The notes: a model not told the origin generated them from the letters alone. 64,000 bases of DNA from Symbiodinium natans (GCA_905221605.1 CAJNDS010002290.1:450001-514000), one strand, 5' to 3'; counted from the first letter of the stretch, positions 9,797 through 18,672 are shown. Made by a program: numbers and translations.

Positions 9797-9854
9797 GCGA
9801 AATGTGGCTTTAAAATTGCTGGGAGAAGCTGGGCTCAACGCGCCACCTTCCCAT
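9797..9854 (+). CDS. Candidate internal exon
   Basis: A pyrimidine-rich acceptor, CCCCCTTGCAG|G, and a canonical donor, CAT|GTAAGA, bound 58 bases. In the frame NVALKLLGEAGLNAPPSH the exon ends on a full codon and joins in frame to the candidate at 10011. A 158-codon frame on the minus strand (9764-10240) competes. I favour + because both splice sites are good. Confidence 0.35.
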
Positions 9855-10010
9855 GTAAGAGGAACAAGCCTAAGTGCAAAGCAAACGAGGCATGAAACCA
9901 CTGAAGTTGGAGCGCGGCTGGTACACAGGAAGTCAGCGGTTCTCTGCAACGAGCGGGTGCTACTGACACGCGGCGCATCGCGTAATCGGCCGCCTTGACC
10001 TGTCTTGCAG

Positions 10011-10125
10011 AACCGCACGCCCGCAGCCCCACGGGCTTCCAGGGGGGGACGCGGACGCGCGTGTCGCTGCATTCCCGAAAGTGACTTCTCGGCCAGACAA
10101 GAAGCATGTCGCACAAACCCAAAAA
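10011..10125 (+). CDS. Candidate internal exon, Arg/Gly-rich
   Basis: The acceptor TGTCTTGCAG and donor AAAAA|GTAAGA bound 115 bases. In the frame continuing from 9854 it reads PRASRGGRGRACRC and then SDFSARQEACRTNPK, with an RGG-like patch. Another frame (AFPKVTSRPDKKHVAQTQK) is also open, so the phase is not settled. Confidence 0.35.
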
Positions 10126-10252
10126 GTAAGATGCCCGTTAGCTGCGAGAGTGCTTCTCGTGGCTTCGCACCTCTCGGTTGCAAGCTTTTCCTGCTGCTCC
10201 CGCCGGCCTCGGTACAAAGTACCCCGCAACCCCACACCACTTAGCTCCAGCA

Positions 10253-10375
10253 ACCCTAAACCCTAAACCCTAAACCCTAAACCCTAAACCCTAAACCCTA
10301 AACCCTAAACCCTAAACCCTAAACCCTAAGCCCTAAACCCTAAGCCCTAAGCCCTAAGCCCTGAGCCCTGAGCCC
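10253..10375. repeat. CCCTAAA array
   Basis: About ten CCCTAAA units drift into CCCTAAG and CCCTGAG variants at the right. No gene is seen to 10541, where TTTAGGG units (10475-10525) precede the next exon. Confidence 0.9.
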
Positions 10376-10541
10376 TAAAGTCAGTAGAAGGCTGGGCCCG
10401 GACTTGGGCTCGGGCCGGCTCACATGCTGCTCGAATCAAAGCTATGAGCTGTCCTGTCGTGCGCTGCTCCAACCCAGGGTTTAGGGTTCAGGGTTTAGGG
10501 TTTAGGGTTTAGGGTTTTAGGGTTTAGGATCCACTAGACAG

Positions 10542-10735
10542 GAACTTCTGACGATTTCGAAGAGATCCGAAAGAAGCTGAAGGGCGAAGAGACACGGACG
10601 ATGATTGGGAATGTTTCCAGCCGTTCCAAGCCAGGATTCCTTGCAAAAGGCAAGAACAAAGCCGACTTAGAGGCATCTGTCCCCACCCTCCGTGGAGGCT
10701 ACCTCGTGCTCAAGAGATGGCAGCTACTTTCCTGA
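10542..10735 (+). CDS. Candidate terminal exon (64 codons), unknown protein
   Basis: The acceptor GACAG|G opens a frame that ends in TGA at 10733-10735. It reads DDFEEIRKKLKGEETRTMIG, then KPGFLAKGKNKADLEAS, then GGYLVLKRWQLLS. Charged, helix-rich and non-repetitive, it is one of the better coding stretches. A donor just before the stop cannot be excluded. The family is not recognised. Confidence 0.45.
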
Positions 10736-10914
10736 GGAACGTCGACGAGTCCGCCTTCCTCGACACACCGAATCAAAGTCCTCCAAAGAACCACTGAGAG
10801 ATACTTGGGAATAGTTTATATGTTTGGGGTACTTCAATTCCTATTGCTAGGGTTTCCAAGTTCTGTATAGACCAGTGCTTGGGAAGAGGCCAAACGGCGG
10901 CCTTTTTTGGAAAG

Positions 10915-10978
10915 AACCGCCGGATCCAGGACATGAGCAGGAAAGCAATCCACATCCAAGTCCTCCAGCCCATACCGG
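10915..10978 (+). CDS. Candidate exon ending in a telomere-like donor
   Basis: After TTGGAAAG a frame reads NRRIQDMSRKAIHIQVLQPI. Its right edge is CCGG|GTTTAGGG, so the first base pairs of a TTTAGGG array (10979-11040) would serve as the 5' splice site. A minus-strand frame (10773-10973) overlaps without support. Confidence 0.3.
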
Positions 10979-11074
10979 GTTTAGGGTTTAGGGTTTAGGG
11001 TTTAGGGTTCAGGGTTTAGGGTCTAGGGTTTGGGGTTTAGGGGCATGGCTCTGCACGGCTATCGACACCACCAG

Positions 11075-11191
11075 GTTCAGACATCAACCGACGGTCGCGG
11101 CACGCGGCACGCGGCAGTGCCGATGGAGTTGGTAGAAAGACACCCTCTTGGGTTCTACGGCAACATTGAGGCAGACTGGATGCAAAGTTGA
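11075..11191 (+). CDS. Candidate terminal exon (39 codons)
   Basis: The acceptor CACCAG|G starts a phase-0 frame that reads DGRGTRHAAVPMELVERH and GFYGNIEADWMQS, then TGA at 11189-11191. Good residue mixture; family not recognised. A donor inside (ATTGAG|GC) would make it internal and allow joining to the exon at 11323. Confidence 0.4.
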   Translation, partial: VQTSTDGRGTRHAAVPMELVERHPLGFYGNIEADWMQS

Positions 11192-11216
11192 CCTTCCAGT
11201 GCACTTGCACAACTAG

Positions 11217-11322
11217 GACCCAGAGTAGGCCCTTATTCCCTCCTTTTTTGGGGTTAAGGTTCCTTCATAGTTTATAGGCTTAGGTCCCTTTAATCCAAAA
11301 ATTGGCACCCTTCTTTTCCTAG
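11217..11322 (+). mobile_element. Family G element, possibly carrying the 3' splice site
   Basis: It starts GACCCAGAGTAGGCCCTTAT and ends CACCCTTCTTTTCCTAG. The same start and end occur at 17062-17260, and a looser version at 46157-46229. The end is a textbook acceptor (pyrimidines, CTAG|G), and coding-like sequence follows directly. The start follows CTAG and would give a non-canonical GA donor, known in dinoflagellates. Confidence 0.5.
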
Positions 11323-11452
11323 GTTGGTCTTGGGTCTGGACAACAAAGTTGGTAAGCCAAGCAGAGAAAGCACCCATCGGGCTGACACTGATTGCAACCA
11401 GCCTTCTGCACCTCTGCCCACCATGGAGTACTCACCGCGCTCTAAGTCCTAC
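11323..11452 (+). CDS. Candidate exon after a family G element
   Basis: The frame reads LVLGLDNKVGKPSRESTH, then NQPSAPLPTMEYSPRSKSY. It begins exactly at the element's TTCCTAG|G and can end at TAC|GTCC. Polar and Ser/Pro-rich; family unknown. CCCTAAA units begin at 11459. Confidence 0.35.
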
Positions 11453-11617
11453 GTCCTGAACCCTAAACCCTAAACCCTAAACCCTTTCTAGGGTTGATTG
11501 TGAGGATTATAGGGCCGAGTAGCCCATCCTTGTACTTACACTCCTAAGCCCTCCGCACCTCTGAACCCTTGCGTTTAGGGTTTAGGGTTTAGGGTTTAGG
11601 GTTTAGGGTTTAGGGTT

Positions 11618-11724
11618 TTGGGATGTTCCCAACAGTCCTTCATAGGGATTGTAGTCCCCCGCTGCCCCTCCCCCCCTATTAGAAATCCTTTTAAGGATTG
11701 TTAGTATAAGGGGGAACATCCCAA
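11618..11724 (+). mobile_element. Inverted-repeat element, family A
   Basis: The left arm TTGGGATGTTCCCAACAG pairs with GGGGGAACATCCCAA on the right. Inner arms AACAGTCCTTCATAGGGATT and AAGGATTGTTAGTATAAG also pair. It sits inside a TTTAGGG tract. The cleanest relative is at 57553-57653. Confidence 0.7.
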
Positions 11725-11859
11725 CCTGCGCACCTCTGAACCCTACACTGCGCCTGGATACCAAGGCAAAGATCGCCGCAAGGCGGGTTCTGACCTTCAT
11801 TCGGGGTTCGAGTTTTTGGGCTTCTGCTGTAGGGAATCCCTGAACCATTAACCCTAAAC

Positions 11860-12190
11860 CCTAAACCCCAAACCCTAAACCCTAAACCCTAAACCCTGTA
11901 GAATCCCTAGACGCCCTAAACTCTAAACCCTAAACCCTAAATTTCGGTTTTGGGCTTAGGGCTCAGCGTCTTGGGCTTCATGGTCTTCGGGGGCTTGATC
12001 CAAGGCTTGGGATTCGGGGTCTTTAGGAGTTTAGGGTTTAGGGTTAGGGTTTAGGGTTTAGGGTTTAGGGTTTAGGTTTAGGGTTTAGGGTTTAGGGTTG
12101 AGGGTTGAGGGTTGAGGGTTTAGGGTTCAGGGTTCAGGGTTTGGGGTCTGGGGTTTAGGGTTTAGGGTTTAGGGTTTAGGGTTTAGGGAA
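11860..12190. repeat. Telomere-like tracts
   Basis: CCCTAAA units (11850-11940) are followed by spacer and a TTTAGGG tract (12028-12188) with short TTGAGGG and TTCAGGG interruptions. Spacer 12190-12375 holds no recognisable gene. Confidence 0.85.
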
Positions 12191-12375
12191 CGTGCGCTAT
12201 GGGCATTTTAATTATCGGCTGCATTTCAAATCAATGCCGTTCCAAGTCGATACCTGAACCCTGGGCCCTGGACTTGGGTTTTTCATGGACCCGACGCTCA
12301 AATTCTTAAATTCCAAACTTCCTACCTGAAAGGCCGAGCCACCCGGCACAAGCAGCTAATGCACCGGCCCCACCC

Positions 12376-13285
12376 CCACCCCAAAGCCCACCCCAAACCC
12401 TAAACCCCTAAACCCCTAAACCCCTAAACCCCTAAACCCCTAAACCCCTAAACCCCTAAACCCCTAAACCCCTAAACCCCCTAAACACCCCCCTAAACCC
12501 CAAACCCCAAAAACCCTAACCCCTCCCCCCAAGCCCCAAACCCTACAACCCCAACCCCAAACCCTAAACCCTAAACCCTAACCCCTAAACCCTAAACCCT
12601 CTAAACCCCTAAACCCCTAAACCCTCAACCAACCCTAAACCCCCTAAACCCCTTAAACCCCTAAACCCCTAACCCCCTAAAACCCCTAAACCCCCTAACC
12701 CTAAACCCCCAAACCCCTAAACCCCTAACCCCAACCCCTAACCCCTAAAACCCCCAAACCCCTAAACCCTAGACCCCCCTAAAACCCTAAACCCCCAAAC
12801 CCCTAAACCCCTAAACCCCTAAAAAAACCCCTAAACCCCTAAACCCCCTAAACCCCTAAACCCCTAAACCCCTAAACCCCTAACCCCTAAAAACCCCTAA
12901 ACCCCTAAAACCCCTAACCCCTAAACAACTAAACCTCCTAACCGCTAAAACCCCTAAACCCCTAACCCTAAACCCCAAACCCTAAACCCCAAACCCAAAC
13001 CCCTAAACCCCTAAACCCCTAAACCCCTAAACCCCCTAACCCCCTAACCCCTAACACCCCCTAAACCCCTACCCTAAACCCCTAAACCCCTAAACCCCTA
13101 ACCCCTAACCCCTAACCCCCTAAACCAAACCCCTAAACCCCTAACCCCTAAACCCCTAAACCCCAAACCCCTAAACCCCTAAACCCTAAACCCCTAACCC
13201 CTAAACCCCTAAACCCCTAAACCCTAAACCCCTAAACCCTAAACCCCAAACCCTAAAACCCCTAAACCCCCAAACCCTAAAACCC
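12376..13285. repeat. CCCCTAAA variant block
   Basis: About 900 bp are dominated by the 8-mer CCCCTAAA with many one-base deviations (CCCTAAA, CCCCCTAAA, CCCCTAACC). The extra C distinguishes it from the 7-mer arrays around it. No coding sequence. Confidence 0.9.
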
Positions 13286-13496
13286 TAAACACCCCCAAAC
13301 CCCCCAACCCCCAAACCCCCAAACCCCCAAACCCCCAAAACCCCCAAACCCCCAAACCCCCAAACCCCCAAACCCCCAAACCCCCAAACCCCCAAACCCC
13401 CCAACCCCCAAACCCCCAAACCCCCAAACCCCCAAACCCCCAAACCCCCAAACCCCCAAACCCCCAAACCCCCAAACCCCCAAACCCCCAAACCCG
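13286..13496. repeat. CCCCCAAA array
   Basis: About 25 units of the 8-mer CCCCCAAA are nearly perfect. They derive from the neighbouring CCCCTAAA block by T-to-C change and then spread. Long frames read as GFGGLGVW-type repeats here and are artefacts. A short CCCTAAA tract (13497-13550) leads into the next exon. Confidence 0.95.
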
Positions 13497-13560
13497 TAAA
13501 CCCTAAACCCCAAACCCTAAACCCTAAACCCTAAACCCTAAACCCTAAACCCACACCCAG

Positions 13561-13660
13561 GATGGCCAAGAGGGAGCAGGAGGAGAATTCATGGCAGGGC
13601 TGGATCTGCCCCTGCGGAGGCAAGAACTTCGTCATGAAAGGCGCGGGGGGTGGCCCTTAG
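13561..13660 (+). CDS. Candidate exon with zinc-finger-like motif
   Basis: The acceptor CACCCAG|G is followed by a frame reading MAKREQEENSWQGWICPCGG, then KNFVMKG, ending in TAG at 13658-13660. The W-x-C-x-C-G-G-K-N pattern resembles the first half of small zinc fingers such as the RanBP2 type, but the second Cys pair is not in this exon. An internal donor CGGAG|GCAAGA is possible. The candidates at 14511 and 15341 may belong to the same gene. Confidence 0.4.
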
Positions 13661-13675
13661 ACTCTCCACCGCCAA

Positions 13676-14190
13676 GGTTTAGGGTTTAGGGTTTAGGGTT
13701 TAGGGTTTAGGGTTTAGGGTTTAGGGTTTATAGGGCTTAGCAGCCGCATGCTTTCAGAACTCGGATAGTGGGCTAGGGGTTCCAGCGTGACCCCCATCTT
13801 AGCAGTTCTTCGTAGGGAAGCAGGCTAGGGTTTAGGGTTTAGGGTTTAGGGTTCAGGGTTTAGGGTTTAGGGTTTAGGGTTTAGGGTTTAGGGTGTAGGG
13901 TTTAGGGTTTAAGGGTTTAGGGTTTAGGGTTTAGGGTTAAGGGTTAAGGGTTTAGGGTTTAGGGTTTAGGGTTTAGGGTTTGAGGTTTAGGGTTTAGGGT
14001 TTAGGGTTTAGGGTTTAGGTTTTAGGGTTCAGGGTTTAGGGTTTAGGGTTTAGGGTTTAGGGTTTAGGGTTTAGGGTTTAGGGTTTAGGGTTTAGGGGTT
14101 TAGGGGTTTAGGGGTTTAGAGGTTTAGGGTTTAGGGTTAGGGTTTAGGGTTTAGGGTTTAGGGTTTAGGGTTTGGGGTTCAGGGTTTAAG
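13676..14190. repeat. Long TTTAGGG block
   Basis: TTTAGGG units run at 13676-13730 and almost continuously at 13828-14190, with occasional TTAAGGG and TTTAGGGG units. This is one of the two longest tracts in the window. Confidence 0.95.
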
Positions 14191-14510
14191 GGTTTAAGGC
14201 TACCTAACTCCCCCGAATGCCCTACCTTGAAGAAGCAAGCTACGGTCACGGAGGGCTTTCGTGGAGGGCACCCGGGGGAGGGGGGGTGGGGGAGGGGGGC
14301 GTGAGAATTGTTGAAGAGAATGATGTAGCTAGCTTTATGTAGACAGGGGCCACGTCATTAAAGGTTCAGTATAGGGATCAGACTCATGAGTCGAATAGGA
14401 GACGTTCTCCCTGTGCAGAAGCATAAGATAATTCGTCAATGCATTATTGGGCGGTAGGGAGGTGTTGAATTTTCGGGAGAGGGTTATAGTCCCTCTTTCG
14501 TACCTTTCAG

Positions 14511-14776
14511 GCAAAAAGGAGCGTATGATGGCGACACCAAGGGGGGCCCCCTATCGAGGAGCATGTTGGTGCAAACGGACTCACTGCTGCGTCCAGCTCC
14601 TCCGATGACCCCAGACGACTCCTGCAGGTGCCAAGTGCTGTGTCGGGCAGAAGCCATGGATGCGTCTTCCCCTGCTGGCCTTGCTGCGTTCTTGGGACGC
14701 CACGCGCCCGGAATGAATCCAGATCCAATGAACCATGTGTTGCTTCGCATGACTGGTCGGGGCGCTGCTGGCAAAG
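14511..14776 (+). CDS. Candidate internal exon (266 bases), unknown protein
   Basis: The acceptor CGTACCTTTCAG|G and donor GGCAAAG|GTAGAC are both strong. One frame is open throughout: KGAYDGDTKGGPLSRSM, then PPMTPDDSCRCQVLCRAEAM, then AAFLGRHAPGMNPDPMNHVL, then MTGRGAAGK. Cys cluster C-R-C-x3-C. Longest well-bounded exon outside the P-loop gene. Minus-strand frames overlap but have no splice support. The family is not recognised. Confidence 0.5.
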
Positions 14777-14990
14777 GTAGACTACCGCTCGTCCACTAGC
14801 AACACATGCCAGAAGATGCTGGTGTGTGCCATCCGCATCGACGGAGCGGCAATGTTTTGGAGTCCTTGCCGCTTTGCGTGATCCCCCCCCCCCCCCCCCC
14901 CCCCCCCATTGTCGCGGTCAATCCCCCATGGCCCATGTCCATGAAGCACTTGTTGACACTCAGAACCGAGTAATCCCTCTAGACCCTAAA
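14777..14990. other. Intron-like spacer with poly-C run
   Basis: A run of about 25 C (14883-14907) interrupts the spacer. A frame 14812-14880 (KMLVCAIRIDGAAMFWSP) is protein-like but lies within 60 bases of the preceding donor, so it is probably fortuitous or a retained segment. Confidence 0.35.
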
Positions 14991-15310
14991 CTCTCAACCC
15001 TAGACCCTAAACCCTAAAACCCTAAACCCTAAAACCCTAAACCCTAAACCCTAAACCATCCTAATTCCCGCCTCAGGCCCAAACGCCCTAAGCCCCTGCA
15101 ACCCTAGACAGCCCCCAAAACCCTGAGCCCCAGCAAAAAGCGACCGGCCCGCAACCCTAAACCCTAAACCCTAAACCCTAAACCCTAAACCCTAAACCCT
15201 AACCCCTAACCCCTAAACCCTAAACCCTAAACCCTAAACCCTAAACCCTAAACCCTAAACCCTAAACCCTAAACCCGAAACCCTAAACCCTAAACCCTAA
15301 ACCCTGAACC
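14990..15310. repeat. CCCTAAA tracts
   Basis: Units lie at 14990-15060 and 15155-15310, with a few CCCTAAC variants in the second tract. Confidence 0.9.
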
Positions 15311-15340
15311 CTCTTATGAATCCGGACCTCTCCTGGGCAG

Positions 15341-15390
15341 GACGCTGCTACGCCTGCAACGCGCTGAAGCCTCTTTCTGGAGCGCAGAAG
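15341..15390 (+). CDS. Candidate short exon with CxxC motif
   Basis: The acceptor CTGGGCAG|G and a GC-type donor, AGAAG|GCGACC, bound 50 bases. The frame reads RCYACNALKPLSGAQK. The C-x2-C pair preceded by Trp upstream recalls a zinc-finger half. It might pair with the CPCGG exon at 13561. Confidence 0.35.
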
Positions 15391-15829
15391 GCGACCTTAA
15401 ACCCTAAACCATAAACCCTAAACCCTAAACCCTAGACCCTAAACCCTAAACCCTAAACCTTAAACCCTAAACTCCCAAACCCTACTAAACCCTATAAACC
15501 CTCTACCCTAGGAGCGCTCCGGTTTCTGTCCACAAGCACGAAACCATGGGGTTTGGGGTTAGGGTTTAGGATTTAACCCTGAAACCTAAACCATGCGGTA
15601 TAGGGATAAGGGTTTAGGGTTTGGGTTTGGGGCTCTTGGGGTCTTATGGGATCTCGCGAAGCTCGCGGAAAGCAGCGCTTTCAGCTCGTGGAGGGCCGAG
15701 TTCGAGCTGTGCGGCTTAGGCTTTAGGGTTTAGGGTTTAGGGGTTAGGGTTTAGGGTTTAGGGTTTAGGGTTTAGGGTTTAGGGTTTAGGGTTAGGGACA
15801 TTCGACTCCTGTGGCGCCTAAACTTCTGA
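15391..15829. repeat. Telomere-like tracts and spacer
   Basis: CCCTAAA units lie at 15397-15510 and TTTAGGG units at 15722-15795. The spacer between holds no recognisable gene. Confidence 0.8.
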
Positions 15830-15892
15830 TGGAGACCTTGGCTGAGGCCACGGCACCGGGAGGCACTGCACTCGGCTCTTGAATCCCTAAAG
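15830..15892 (+). CDS. Candidate exon before an intron-forming element
   Basis: One frame is open up to AAAG|GTCCATG and reads EALHSALESLK, ending on a complete codon. A second frame (LMETLAEATAPGGTALGS) is also open but stops 12 bases before the donor, so the choice is not certain. The first frame is preferred because it joins in frame to the exon at 15987 when the 94-base element is removed. Confidence 0.35.
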
Positions 15893-15986
15893 GTCCATGT
15901 ACCTATATAGTATATACTTGGGCAGGGGCTCCCATATAGTAGCTTTAGGGCCCAAGTATATACTATATAGGCACATGAACCCTCAG
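15893..15986 (+). mobile_element. Family B element that matches a whole GT-AG intron (introner-like)
   Basis: The element is a near-perfect hairpin. The left arm GTCCATGTACCTATATAGTA continues with TATACTTGGGC. The right arm GCCCAAGTATATACTATATA continues with GGCACATGAACCCTCAG. Its first two bases are GT and its last two AG, and the sequence after the acceptor is G-initial. Removing it joins two coding-like frames in phase 0. The second copy is at 39066-39187. Confidence 0.6.
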
Positions 15987-16190
15987 GGATTAAGGGATGC
16001 TAGTGGATGGTGGATGGTGAACGTGGCCAACGACATGGACCTACACGTCCACCTTGCCACAAGCCCAGACGGGGGAACACTCCGCAAGCTTAAGAAGGGC
16101 AGGAGGCGTACACCCGAAACCGTAACCCGAAGTTCAGAGGCTTTCACGTGTGTGCGCCCAAGGCCCCTGAGAGTTGTGAGGCTTTTGGCT
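15987..16190 (+). CDS. Candidate exon after the family B element
   Basis: From CTCAG|GGA the frame reads GLRDASGWWMVNVANDMDLH, then VHLATSPDGGTLRKLKKGRR, then RTPETVTRSSEAFTCVRP. It is among the most convincing coding stretches. The 3' end is uncertain: the frame stays open into a TTTAGGG-like tract near 16200. The family is not recognised. Confidence 0.45.
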
Positions 16191-16194
16191 GGTA

Positions 16195-16587
16195 GGTTTA
16201 GGTTTAGAGTTTAGAGTTTAGAGTTTAGGGTTTAGGGTTTTGGGATTAGGGCTTTAGGGCTGCAGGGTTGTAGGGTTTTAGGATGATCCGCAGAGCTCCG
16301 ACCTCTGTTGTTGCACTGTTTTTGCATTGGGGGGGGGGGGTGATACCTCAGAGAACCACACTAAGCAAAACCCTACTCCCTAAACCCTGGCCCCCACGAA
16401 GCAATCCCAACTCCCAAACCCTACACCCTGAGCCCGAAACCCTAAACCACCAGCCCTAAACCCTAAACCCTGAACCCTAAACCCTAAACCCTAAACCCTA
16501 GACCCTAAACCCTAAACCCTAAACCCCCTAAACCCCAAACCCTAAACCCCAAACCCTAAACCCTAAACCCAAAACCTCCAAAAGCAG
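16195..16587. repeat. Telomere-like tracts around a G-run
   Basis: TTTAGAG/TTTAGGG units (16195-16240), a run of about 12 G near 16330, then CCCTAAA units (16430-16570). No gene is seen. Confidence 0.8.
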
Positions 16588-16650
16588 CCTTGGGAAGGGC
16601 ATGGCGGCCGCTCAGAAGATCGCCGAGTCCATAGCGCGCACGGGCCCCGG
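16588..16650 (+). CDS. Candidate short exon
   Basis: The acceptor AAAAGCAG opens a frame reading LGKGMAAAQKIAESIARTGP, a typical helical segment. The donor CCCCGG|GTTTCTT lies next to a TTTAGGG tract. CCCTAAA flanks it upstream and TTTAGGG downstream. Confidence 0.35.
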
Positions 16651-16659
16651 GTTTCTTGG

Positions 16660-16795
16660 GGTTTAGGGTTTAGGGGTTTAGGGGTTTAGGGGTTTAGGGG
16701 TTTAGGGGTTTAGGGGTTTAGGGGTTTAGGGGTTTAGGGGTTTAGGGTTTAGGGTTTAGGGTTTAGGGTTTAGGGTTTAGGGTTTAGGGTTTAAC
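16660..16795. repeat. TTTAGGGG then TTTAGGG array
   Basis: About nine 8-mer TTTAGGGG units (16672-16745) are followed by about seven 7-mers (16746-16794), with a sharp switch between them. Confidence 0.95.
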
Positions 16796-17024
16796 GCTTT
16801 TTGATTTTCGAGGTTTGCCTAGTAGGGCTTATTGGACTTAGAGCTCTGGATTTATGGGGCTCAGGCTTTGGGGGTTTGGCGTCGCTTACCGGGTTATTAA
16901 GCTCCAGACTCGGCTTTCAATTCCTCAGCCCAGCAAAGAACGTCTATTCCTAGACCCTGAACCCTAAACCCTCAACCGTAAACATGCCTAAACCCTTTTC
17001 CCTACACCCCAAACCCCCCCCAAG

Positions 17025-17061
17025 TCGATCTATGCGAGAAATTCCGGAGCCTCAACTATAG
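17025..17061 (+). CDS. Candidate micro-exon before a family G element
   Basis: After CCCCAAG the frame reads DLCEKFRSLNY and ends at CTATAG, where the family G element starts. Only 37 bases; weak on its own. Its position mirrors that of coding-like sequence before the copy at 11217. Confidence 0.2.
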
Positions 17062-17260
17062 GACCCAGAGCAGGCCCTTATTCCCTTGTTTTAGGGTTCA
17101 CCTTAAGAACCCAAAACCCACTTTCTTTTTTTGTAGCTTCTGATTATAAAGCACCTTATAGGATTGGTAGGTAACCTACAAAAATGTAGGTTGTGGGGTC
17201 TTAAGGTAGGCCCCGCTATTCTCCCCCTTAAACCAAAAAGGGCACCCTTTGTGTTCCTAG
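17062..17260 (+). mobile_element. Family G element, longest copy
   Basis: It begins GACCCAGAGCAGGCCCTTAT and ends GGGCACCCTTTGTGTTCCTAG|G. The middle contains an internal inverted repeat, AACCTACAAAAATGTAGGTT. Same ends as at 11217 and 46157. Confidence 0.55.
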
Positions 17261-17283
17261 GTTACTCTCAAAAGCATGATATA

Positions 17284-17760
17284 TATAAACCCTAAACCCT
17301 AAACCCTAAACCCTAAACCCTAAACCCTAAACCCTAAACCCTAAACCCTAAACCCGTCATAGGTTCCAGTTTAAGAGGCAAGAGCCCGAAGCCCCGAACC
17401 ACGAGGTCCCGGGTTTAGGGGTTCAGGGGTTTAGGGGGTTGGGGGTTTTGGGGTTTAGGGGCTTATAGGGGTTTAGGGGGTTTAGGGGGTTTAGGGGGTT
17501 TAGGGGTTTAGGGGTTTAGGGGTTTAGGAGGTTTAGGGGTTTAGGGGTTTAGGGGTTTAGGGGTTAGGGGGTTTAGGGGGTTTAGGGGGTTTAGGGGGTT
17601 TAGGGGGTTTAGGGGTTGAAGGGTTTAGGGGTTCAGGGGTTTAGGGGTTTAGGGGTTCAGGGGTTTAGGGGTTTAGGGGTTTAGGGGTTTAGGGGGTTTA
17701 GGGGGTTAGGGGTTTAGGGGTTTGGGGGTTTAGGGTTTAGGGGTTTAGGGTTCAGGGTCT
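17284..17760. repeat. CCCTAAA array, then TTTAGGGG block
   Basis: CCCTAAA (17284-17355), then about 340 bp of TTTAGGGG and TTTAGGGGG units (17411-17755). The latter is the opposite-strand counterpart of the CCCCTAAA block at 12.4 kb. Confidence 0.95.
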
Positions 17761-17804
17761 AGGAATTAGAGTTCAGGGGCGAGGGTTTGCGGTTGAAAGT
17801 TCAG

Positions 17805-17917
17805 ACCTGCTCTTACACAAGGAGCTCACCAGCCAGTTCCGGAGAAGCCGCCACCCCCGTCCTCGCTGGGATCTCAGCCCTGAGAAAGTTAGCGCGTGGG
17901 GCTTAATTCGGGGTTAG
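17805..17917 (+). CDS. Candidate exon, Arg-rich
   Basis: The acceptor AAAGTTCAG opens a frame reading LLLHKELTSQFRRSRHPRPR, then WDLSPEKVSAWGLI, ending in TAG near 17917. Basic and plausible; family not recognised. Confidence 0.3.
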
Positions 17918-18589
17918 GATGTAGGGTTTGGGGTTTTGGTGTTTGGGGTTTTGGTGTTTGGGGTTTTGGCTTTATTTGTTTCGCTTTTAGCCCGATGAAG
18001 CCCACAACGCCCAAGTAACCCTAACCCCCAAGGTCTGAACCCCAAACCGGACCAAACCCTAAGGCCTTCGACCTAAACTCTGTTTTGAGTCAAGGTTCAA
18101 GGTTGATTGGCCACCCCAATGAGATTTGTTGTGCTCTTGGGCAGAAACCCTCACCCTAAACCCTAAACCCTAAACCCTAAACCCTAAACCCTAAACCCTA
18201 AACCCTAAACCCTAAACCCTAAACCCTAAACCCTAAACCCCAAAGCGTTCGGCGCAAGGGGTGCTCTGAGTGTCTCTGATGTTGGCATGTTGCTGTGCGG
18301 GTTTAGCGGCTCAGGGTTTTAGGGCTTAGGGTTTAGGGGCTCAGGGTTCAGGGTTTAGGGTTAGGGTTTAGGGTTTAGGGGCTCAGGGTTTAGGGTTTAG
18401 TCCATTGTTCAGGGCATAGTGGTTTAGGGGCGAGGTTCAGGACTTAGGGATTCTGTTCAGTGCTTCATGTTCGGCCCCAGTAGCCCCAAACCCCTCCATA
18501 CCCTAAACCCTAAATCCCCCTAAACCCTAAACCCTAACCCCTAAACCCTAAAGCCTAAACCCTCAACCCTAAAGCCCCAAAATGCTAAA
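17918..18589. repeat. Spacer, GGGGTTTTGGTGTTT repeat and telomere-like tracts
   Basis: A three-copy GTTTGGGGTTTTG repeat lies at 17925-17968, a CCCTAAA array at 18150-18240, TTTAGGG-like units at 18315-18400 and CCCTAAA-like units at 18500-18580. No gene is seen. Confidence 0.8.
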
Positions 18590-18672
18590 CACGCCGGAGG
18601 TCTAGCTCGAGCTCCTCGTCCCGCTATGCCCGGAGTCGAAGTCGAAGTGCTGGAAGGCCAGTACCCCTTTTT
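18590..18672 (+). CDS. Candidate exon of an RS-rich (SR-protein-like) segment
   Basis: The frame reads RSSSSSSSRYARSRSRSAGR. Alternating Arg-Ser is characteristic of splicing-factor RS domains. The exon is bounded by CCCTAAA upstream and TTTAGGG downstream. Splice sites are not resolved. Low complexity makes chance a real alternative. Confidence 0.35.

Noticed and set aside
9764-10240. 158-codon minus-strand frame
   Set aside because: It is long, but the + strand carries two well-bounded exons over the same bases (good acceptors and GTAAGA donors), and all other exon candidates are on +. Not excluded, only less likely.
13239-13513. GFGGLGVW-type frames on the minus strand
   Set aside because: Translation of the CCCCCAAA array.
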